Source: a candidate division WS1 bacterium
Lineage (GTDB): Bacteria; Armatimonadota; Zipacnadia; Zipacnadales; Zipacnadaceae
Length of the DNA stretch: 32,158 bases
Direction: 5' to 3'
NCBI GenBank assembly: GCA_012523355.1
Contig: JAAYIR010000117.1
Location: 1 to 32,158, forward strand
Positions within the stretch are counted from its first letter, which is position 1. Each line of letters starts with the position of its first letter. Shown piece by piece: positions 27,859 through 32,158 of the stretch. The position numbers were made by a program, and so were the translations under genes. The notes under the pieces were generated by a model, which saw only the letters and a program-made list of their open reading frames with translations, was not told where the DNA came from and ran no database searches.

Positions 27859-28372
27859 GCGTGCGTCACGCATCTTTCTCGCAGTGCTTCTGGCCTGTCC
27901 CATAATATGGATGGGCTGGTACTCATCCCAGACCTGGGCCCTGCGCCGCTGGGTGGCGCGGGGATTCAGAGTCCCCCCTCGTTGCGTGCAGCCTTCCTGG
28001 CTGCCCCCGGGAGTTACTGGCAAGCTGTTGGTAGATACTCCAGACGGGAGCCGTGTGGCTACGGTCTTCCTTGCTAGCGGAGGCCCAGGCGCTCCTCGAA
28101 TTGCGGGGATTGGGTTTGCTGAGACTTTCGCATTGCACCAGGCCGATGAATGCACCGAGCAGCTGGGGCCGGAGCAATGCGCAACTTCCTTGCTGGAGCA
28201 ATTGCTGGGCGTGCGACAGACGGAGATCGCATCTATCAAGACGACGCCGATGGCCTTGAAAGGACGAAAGGCGCTGGTCGTACATGTGAGCCTCTCGGGC
28301 CGCCACCGTTGGCTCTTCGGGAACTACCAAGTTTCCTTCGTTGATGGAAGACCTCTTGGCGTCTTCCGTTGA
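27851..28372 (+). CDS. Single-pass membrane protein of unknown function
   Basis: 173 residues. One N-terminal membrane helix (RIFLAVLLACPIIWMGWY, about 8-25) is followed by an exported domain with no recognisable family. Cys residues at four positions in the exported part (PPRCVQ, DECTEQ, EQCATS) could form disulfides. GGGAGG lies 6 nt before ATG 27851, which overlaps the stop of the PepSY-like gene, so the two are co-translated. The frame is open further upstream but without a plausible start. It may be a PepSY-array accessory protein; nothing in the sequence decides this. Confidence 0.55.
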   Translation: MSRRASRIFLAVLLACPIIWMGWYSSQTWALRRWVARGFRVPPRCVQPSWLPPGVTGKLLVDTPDGSRVATVFLASGGPGAPRIAGIGFAETFALHQADECTEQLGPEQCATSLLEQLLGVRQTEIASIKTTPMALKGRKALVVHVSLSGRHRWLFGNYQVSFVDGRPLGVFR

Positions 28373-28390
28373 GCGGGGCACGGAGTTCTC

Positions 28391-28500
28391 AACTAGATTC
28401 GACAACCCGCCCCTGGGTTGCTTCGAAGTAAGAAGGGCCTTTCGCGTCAAGAACACCGTGGTCCGCGGAGACGATCACATCCTGCCATTTGGATCCGGGC
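28391..28500 (+). pseudogene. Segment B: fragment of a PKD/caspase-fold gene
   Basis: Translated in its own frame, this reads NPPLGCFEVRRAF then DDHILPF, matching residues about 356-385 of the 808-residue gene at 23718 (about 75% nucleotide identity by eye). It has no start and is out of frame with the caspase-fold fragment that follows. It is the second copy of segment A. Confidence 0.75.
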
Positions 28501-28549
28501 CAGACCTCCTACCCGCACGCAACCAACATACAAGGGGGTAGGAAGCAGA

Positions 28550-28613
28550 TTATCCCGTTTCTGCGGGCTTCTTGCGCAGGGCGTTGAGGGTCTCCACGAT
28601 GTCGCTGGTGTAC
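28550..28613 (-). pseudogene. 3'-end relic of a 4Fe-4S subunit gene
   Basis: On the - strand, this encodes SDIVETLNALRKKPAETG and a stop codon (TAA at 28550-28552). The intact 4Fe-4S gene at 30472 ends DIVATLEDLRKKPIGSRDG. The 14-bp stretch GGCTTCTTGCGCAG is identical in both (28566-28579 and 30494-30507). No upstream part of the gene is present to the right of 28613. So this is a duplicated 3' end, with the other copy of the junction at 30440-30530. Confidence 0.65.
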
Positions 28614-28619
28614 AGAACC

Positions 28620-29257
28620 TGGGAGACTCTTTCAACGCAGTCACTTCCGACGCGGGAACAGAGCAGGGGCATGGGCAGGGCGAGGAGTCCGGGCTGGTAA
28701 CCTACCCGGCACCGCGTTACGATCCGGTGAATGTATGCCAGCCCGGGACGGCTGAGGGAATCTGGTCCGAGTTACAGGCCGGAACTTCATCTGTAGTCTT
28801 CTACATGGGACATGCGAGCGTGAACGGTCTTTGGGTTTCAGGTGACGGAACCCAGATATTGTTCGGGGGCTATCCGTTTGGGACGCCTGAGCCCAATACT
28901 CCGGACGCGTGCTACCTTGAGAACCTGTCGTCTGGCGCGCTCTCTCGGTGTGCGTTAGTGGTTTTCGGCGGGTGTCTGACTGGAGTGGTAGACTGCGGTG
29001 GCAGGAGCCTGCCCGGGTCGGCGATTGGCAAGGGCGCGGCAACCGCAGTCGGCTTTACCGGATCCCCAAGTGCCTATGTCACCTATTTTGGCGCCTTTGG
29101 GGAAAGCCTCATGAAATGGGGACATTACGTGGAGGTCGCTAATGTAGCTGGCAAGCAGGCCGTATTCGATGCGTATGGTCAGTATCATGGAACCGACACC
29201 TTGGTTATTTTCGGAAAGACTGGACAGGTCGTTCGACCGGCTCGCTTTGGGAGCTAA
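28620..29257 (+). pseudogene. Caspase-fold (CHAT/gingipain-like) domain remnant
   Basis: An open frame whose product matches the last 200 residues of the 808-residue PKD protein. It keeps the strand-plus-His (FYMGHASVNGLW, His codon 28811) and strand-plus-Cys (LVVFGGCLTG, Cys codon 28973), then TAVGFTGSPSAY and a C-terminal KWGHYVEVAN-like helix. Spacing His to Cys is 54 residues versus 50 in the intact gene. The frame continues leftward to about 28418, but that part reads across the antisense of the 4Fe-4S relic and has no start or ribosome-binding site. It is a truncated paralogue, not a complete gene. Confidence 0.65.
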
Positions 29258-29307
29258 GAGACGACTGCACGCTGCAAAGTCTGCTACAACAAGGGGGAGA
29301 ATTGTCT

Positions 29308-30219
29308 ATGATCACCTGGAGAGCGGCGCGCCGCTGGCGGTCGGCACTCATCACTATCGCGGTGCTCTTGGGCATCGCCCTATCATGGTGGATTAGAACC
29401 ATCGCACTGACGGAGGCTCTTGTGGGTCGGGAATTGCCCGCGCGCTTTCTAGGTCTGGACGAAGAAGATATTCTCCTGACACCCGTCGCGGAGAGGGATC
29501 CAGATCGCGAATCCTTCTTCGTCACCGTCCTCAAACGCCCGAACGAGACCTCGGAGTCTTTGACACCCTTTCTGTTCGGGGATACCGTTGAGACGACCAT
29601 CGATGTGCGCAGAGGTTACGTATGCTATGCGCGAGCTCATTCGAGCGAGTACCTGCAACCAGCAAAGGCCTCCCTTGGCGTGGATGAGGCACGGGATATC
29701 GCCGCCGTGTTCTTTCGGTCACATTACCCTCTGCAAGCTGCCGTGCCCAATATGGTTATCAAGTATGCCGGACCGGACGTTAACTCGGACGGCGAGGTTT
29801 TTGAACATGTCTTTGGTTGGTGGGGAAGGCAGGGCCAGGCCCTGACCGGCAATAGCTGCATCATAGCCGTCGGCGTGGGGGGTAGGATCATCTCTTATAC
29901 CGCCAGGGTCGCGCCGCAGCAAAGCCCGCCACAACCGAAGATCAGCAAAGAGGAGGCGCGCAAGATCGTCGAGCAAAAGACCACCCCGGTAGGTAGCACG
30001 AGGGTGCGTGTCGAAGTGCTCGAGCCCCAACTCACACTTAGCTCGCATTTGCACCCCTCGGGCGGGCCCGTGTGGAGCGTGCCTTTCAATACGTGGGCAC
30101 GCGCTCCCCAGGGCTACCCGTATGAAACGAAGGACGGTTGGGTGCAGCTGACAGCCGGGATTCTGGAGATTGACGGCCTGAGCGGCAAGGTCTTGCGGTC
30201 TCCAGAAGACACTCGGTAG
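29308..30219 (+). CDS. Exported PepSY-like protein 3
   Basis: 303 residues. An N-terminal membrane helix (ALITIAVLLGIALSWWI, about 13-29) precedes the exported part. The C-terminal half again shows the PepSY-like pattern: KEEARKIVEQK, GPVWSVPFN and ILEIDGLSGKVL. GGGGGAGA lies 7 nt before ATG 29308; a TTG at 29302 is in frame but less likely. It follows the caspase-fold remnant as PepSY-like protein 1 follows the intact PKD gene, so the pair [caspase-fold gene, PepSY gene] exists twice. Low similarity to copy 1 shows old divergence. Confidence 0.6.
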   Translation: MITWRAARRWRSALITIAVLLGIALSWWIRTIALTEALVGRELPARFLGLDEEDILLTPVAERDPDRESFFVTVLKRPNETSESLTPFLFGDTVETTIDVRRGYVCYARAHSSEYLQPAKASLGVDEARDIAAVFFRSHYPLQAAVPNMVIKYAGPDVNSDGEVFEHVFGWWGRQGQALTGNSCIIAVGVGGRIISYTARVAPQQSPPQPKISKEEARKIVEQKTTPVGSTRVRVEVLEPQLTLSSHLHPSGGPVWSVPFNTWARAPQGYPYETKDGWVQLTAGILEIDGLSGKVLRSPEDTR

Positions 30220-30282
30220 CCCTAGGATCGGGAAGCGGGGGGGAATCGGGTAGTCCGGGGGACACCATACCCGATCAAAGGC

Positions 30283-30440
30283 CCTAATCCGCCTGAGGGT
30301 TGCCTCGAAGTGCGGTGGGTCTGTCCCGCCAATCATACGGTGGTGGACGGCGACGAGCACGTGCTCAAGTTAGACCCGGACAATCACGGTGATTGTGAGC
30401 TAACCTACAGCATAAGCCCTGCCGACCCGGTGCCCGCCCT
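30283..30440 (+). pseudogene. Segment C: second extra copy of the PKD-gene segment
   Basis: Translated, it reads NPPEGCLEVRWV then GDEHVLKLDPDNHGDCELTYSI, equivalent to residues about 356-407 of the 808-residue gene. The last 45 bp match segment A with one mismatch. It starts after a GGGGGACACC piece and stops 31 bp before the stop codon of the intact 4Fe-4S gene. Confidence 0.8.
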
Positions 30441-30471
30441 AGGCACGCGAACATGTCACCGCGCGGTCACA

Positions 30472-31575
30472 CTATCCATCTCTCGAGCCGATCGGCTTCT
30501 TGCGCAGATCCTCCAGGGTGGCGACGATGTCCGTGTGCCCGGCGCAGCCACGGAGACAGCGCCCGCAGCCCACACAACTGATCGGCCCCCCGCGCTCCAC
30601 CGAGTACCAGAACTTGTGGCTCAGGCGGTTGCGCTGGCGCATCCACTGCTGCGACTTCGGGTCGTGGCCGCTGGCCTCGCGGGAGAAATCTGCGAATTGG
30701 CAGGTGTCCCAACAGCGGTAGCGCAGGCCGCGCCCGCTGATGGCGTCGTCGCGTACGTCAAAGCAGGTGCAAGTGGGGCAGAGGAAGGTGCACACCCCGC
30801 AGCCTACGCACGCCTCGGTGTGCGCTTTCCAGAACTCTTCATCGTGATACGCCGCCCGGACGGCCTCGGTGAGGCCCTCGACGTCAATCTTGCGCGTCTG
30901 GGCGGCGGCAGTCTGTGCGGCGATCTCCGCCTTGCGCTCCAGGTCGGCCTCGGAGGCCTCTTTCCATCCCGTTAGGACAGGCGTCTCGCCCGTCTCTTCC
31001 GATTCTGACAGACGAGACGTCTGTCCCACCGTTGCCACGAGTAGCGCCTTGCCCTTGTCGGTCAGGGGCTCGACCAGGTAATCTCCATTGAGCTGGGTCA
31101 GGAGGACATCCGCGCCGGGGGCGGTGAGGAGCACGTCATTGAGGCAGGCGCAGAAGCACTCGGGCAGGGCGGAGGTGCAGTTGACGGCAATGATCGTGCC
31201 CGCGTCGCGGCGGGCCTGGTAGTAGGGATCGGGTACATCGGACAGGTATACCGTGTCCGCGATGGCCAGCGCGTAGGCGTCGCAAGGGCGCACGCCGAAG
31301 ACCGCGAAGGGCTCGGAGACCGGAGGCGTCGGGACCACGCCGGCCCGGTCACCGCGATAGCCATAGCGCAGGAGCACCTCGGAGAGCGGGGTGAAGAGCT
31401 TCTTCAGCGGCATATCGGGGACGCCGGGCTCGAGGGCAATCTGCTCGGGGTCTTCGACCTCGCGCCAGTCCACGACACCGTCGGCATCCGGCAGCGGCGC
31501 CACGAGACGGCGATTCTGCTTGACCCGGAGGAGCCAAGGGTTCAGCTGGTCTTGCGACAAAAGGTAAGAGGCCAT
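30472..31575 (-). CDS. 4Fe-4S dicluster electron-transfer subunit (HydB/AsrA-like)
   Basis: 367 residues from ATG 31575 (an upstream TTG at 31596 would overlap the preceding gene). The N-terminal half (to about 190) includes GVRPCDAYALAIAD and NCTSALPECFCACLND, the Cys-rich N-terminal region of this family. The C-terminal half has two clusters of cysteines: CVGCGVCTFLCPTCTC and CVGCGRCLRGC, which ligate two 4Fe-4S centres, with RYRCWDTCQFADFS between them. It is homologous to hydrogenase beta subunits and to anaerobic sulfite reductase subunit A; the partner catalytic subunit is not in the window. An in-frame palindromic repeat (30975-31026) adds about 17 residues (GQTSRLSESEETGETPV) in a variable part. 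The two 4Fe-4S genes are 4 bp apart. Confidence 0.88.
   Translation of the reverse strand: MASYLLSQDQLNPWLLRVKQNRRLVAPLPDADGVVDWREVEDPEQIALEPGVPDMPLKKLFTPLSEVLLRYGYRGDRAGVVPTPPVSEPFAVFGVRPCDAYALAIADTVYLSDVPDPYYQARRDAGTIIAVNCTSALPECFCACLNDVLLTAPGADVLLTQLNGDYLVEPLTDKGKALLVATVGQTSRLSESEETGETPVLTGWKEASEADLERKAEIAAQTAAAQTRKIDVEGLTEAVRAAYHDEEFWKAHTEACVGCGVCTFLCPTCTCFDVRDDAISGRGLRYRCWDTCQFADFSREASGHDPKSQQWMRQRNRLSHKFWYSVERGGPISCVGCGRCLRGCAGHTDIVATLEDLRKKPIGSRDG
30975..31026. repeat. In-frame palindromic repeat inside the 4Fe-4S gene
   Basis: GGACAGGCGTCTCGCCCGTC (30975-30994) pairs with GACAGACGAGACGTCTGTCC (31007-31026): 17 of 20 bases match, and the three mismatches become G-U pairs in RNA. Read on the - strand it encodes GQTSRLSESEETGETPVL within the protein, between LLVATV and TGWKEAS, without breaking the frame. 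It looks like a mobile palindromic element that inserted in frame. Confidence 0.85.
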
Positions 31576-31579
31576 GGTA

Positions 31580-32119
31580 TCAGTGATGCTCCGCAATGTC
31601 CTTATCCTGGCTCTCGAAGACGGAGAGCGGGGGCTGGGTCTCGGGGTCCAGACCCGCGACTTGCGCGAAAGCCTCCTGCGCCTCCTTCGCCATTTTCGCG
31701 TTCAGCAGGCGCAGGGGCAGGTTCATCGGGCAGGCGCGGTCGCAGGCCCCGCACTGCACGCAGCGCCCGGCCAGGTGCATGGCCCGGCCCAGCAGGAACA
31801 TCTCGTTCTCGTCTGCGCCGACCGTGCGCGGTAGCCATTCCGGCTGGTTCGTTTGCGCGAAGCAGGTCGTGCAGAAGCACAGCGGGCAGTTCTTCACGCA
31901 GGCATAGCAACGGATACAGCGCTCGAAAGCCCGGCGGAAATACTCGCGGCGCTCCTCAGAGGTCATGGCCTCGAGGCGGGCGAGCTCGGCGTCTTCGCCC
32001 TCAGGGTTGCGAGAGGGGACCTCCGGGCCCAGGAGCTCGTCGAAAGTCACGGGATTCGGGTGCTGGCAGTGGAGGCAGGTGTCCTCCAGCAGGTCGGCCA
32101 CGGGAAGGTGCCGCTCCAT
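31580..32119 (-). CDS. 4Fe-4S ferredoxin-type subunit (possibly 5' truncated)
   Basis: 179 residues from ATG 32119. Cysteine clusters: CLHC near residue 15, CIRCYACVKNCPLCFCTTC near 68, and CVQCGACDRACP near 119. These are the ligands of two 4Fe-4S centres as in electron-transfer subunits paired with HydB/AsrA-like proteins. Relatives that I recall have an additional N-terminal domain of about 130 residues before the first CLxC; it is absent here. The frame stays open through the palindromic repeat to the right edge of the window, so the gene may continue, or may have been cut by the repeat. AGGAG in the repeat lies about 7 nt before the ATG. It is followed by the second 4Fe-4S gene after 4 bp. 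Confidence 0.72.
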   Translation of the reverse strand: MERHLPVADLLEDTCLHCQHPNPVTFDELLGPEVPSRNPEGEDAELARLEAMTSEERREYFRRAFERCIRCYACVKNCPLCFCTTCFAQTNQPEWLPRTVGADENEMFLLGRAMHLAGRCVQCGACDRACPMNLPLRLLNAKMAKEAQEAFAQVAGLDPETQPPLSVFESQDKDIAEHH

Positions 32120-32120
32120 A

Positions 32121-32158
32121 CCCCCTCTCCTGCCAGGAGAGGGGGCAGGGGGTGAGGC
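32121..32158. repeat. Palindromic GC-rich repeat at the window edge
   Basis: CCCCCTCTCCT (32121-32131) and AGGAGAGGGGG (32135-32145) form a perfect 11-bp hairpin with a 3-nt loop, followed by CAGGGGGTGAGG. Such CCCTCTCC/GGAGAGGG elements are common interspersed repeats in high-GC environmental genomes, to my knowledge. It abuts the ATG of the 4Fe-4S gene. Confidence 0.75.

Noticed and set aside
28341-28541. 66-codon + frame spanning the end of the single-pass protein gene and segment B
   Set aside because: Starts within the upstream gene in another frame; only the segment B part is homologous to anything.
30310-30975. 221-codon + frame starting in segment C
   Set aside because: Its first part is the segment C fragment; the rest is antisense to the 4Fe-4S gene.

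Overview
The window is a high-GC bacterial chromosome segment. It carries an LptC–LptA pair, which points to a diderm (outer-membrane) bacterium. It also has an HspR-type rather than CIRCE-type heat-shock locus and many enzymes from broad superfamilies: enolase, uroporphyrinogen-decarboxylase-like, xylose-isomerase-like TIM barrel and M55 peptidase. That mix fits a poorly cultured environmental lineage such as Armatimonadota or a neighbouring phylum. This is an inference from gene content; no rRNA or other phylogenetic marker is present to settle it.

Layout. (1) 1-1488: the 3' end of a Tad-pilus-like gene, a strong intrinsic terminator, then about 1 kb with no convincing gene and a near-consensus promoter for dnaK. 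(2) 1.5-9.5 kb: a chaperone island on the + strand: dnaK, an M55 D-aminopeptidase-like gene, two Hsp20 genes, dnaJ, hspR and an 810-residue Clp ATPase with a ClpB-like N-domain but a ClpC-like short middle domain. No grpE is present. (3) 9.5-10.8 kb: a nitroreductase and an RsmC-like methyltransferase on the - strand. (4) 11-15.7 kb, + strand: enolase-superfamily enzyme, a small Cys-rich protein, an MTH1187-type thiamine-binding protein translationally coupled to an AIR-synthase-like protein, and a multi-spanning GT-C-like membrane protein. (5) 15.7-18.2 kb, - strand: a uroporphyrinogen-decarboxylase-like gene followed by a PaaK/CapK-like adenylate-forming enzyme. (6) 18.5-20.7 kb: a lipoprotein, lptC and lptA. 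(7) 20.7-23.6 kb: TIM-barrel isomerase (-), hisG (+) and an FAD/NAD(P)-binding iron-sulfur reductase subunit (-).

(8) 23.7-30.4 kb is the accessory part. A secreted 808-residue protein has a PKD domain and a C-terminal domain with a His/Cys pair arranged as in CHAT/gingipain-type caspase-fold proteases. It is followed by several PepSY-like exported proteins and by decayed relatives of both. A roughly 100-155 bp piece of the large gene recurs twice more (about 28.4 and 30.3 kb). Both extra pieces sit immediately before the 3' end of a 4Fe-4S subunit gene: once a short relic (28550-28613) and once the intact gene (from 30472). This is a clear sign of segmental duplication or site-specific insertion.

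(9) 30.5-32.16 kb, - strand: two 4Fe-4S electron-transfer subunits that normally sit beside the FAD/NAD subunit now about 7 kb away. The accessory block therefore appears to have split a redox operon (HydB/HydG- or AsrA/AsrB-like). One 4Fe-4S gene contains an in-frame palindromic repeat. The other starts directly beside another palindromic repeat that seems to supply its ribosome binding site.
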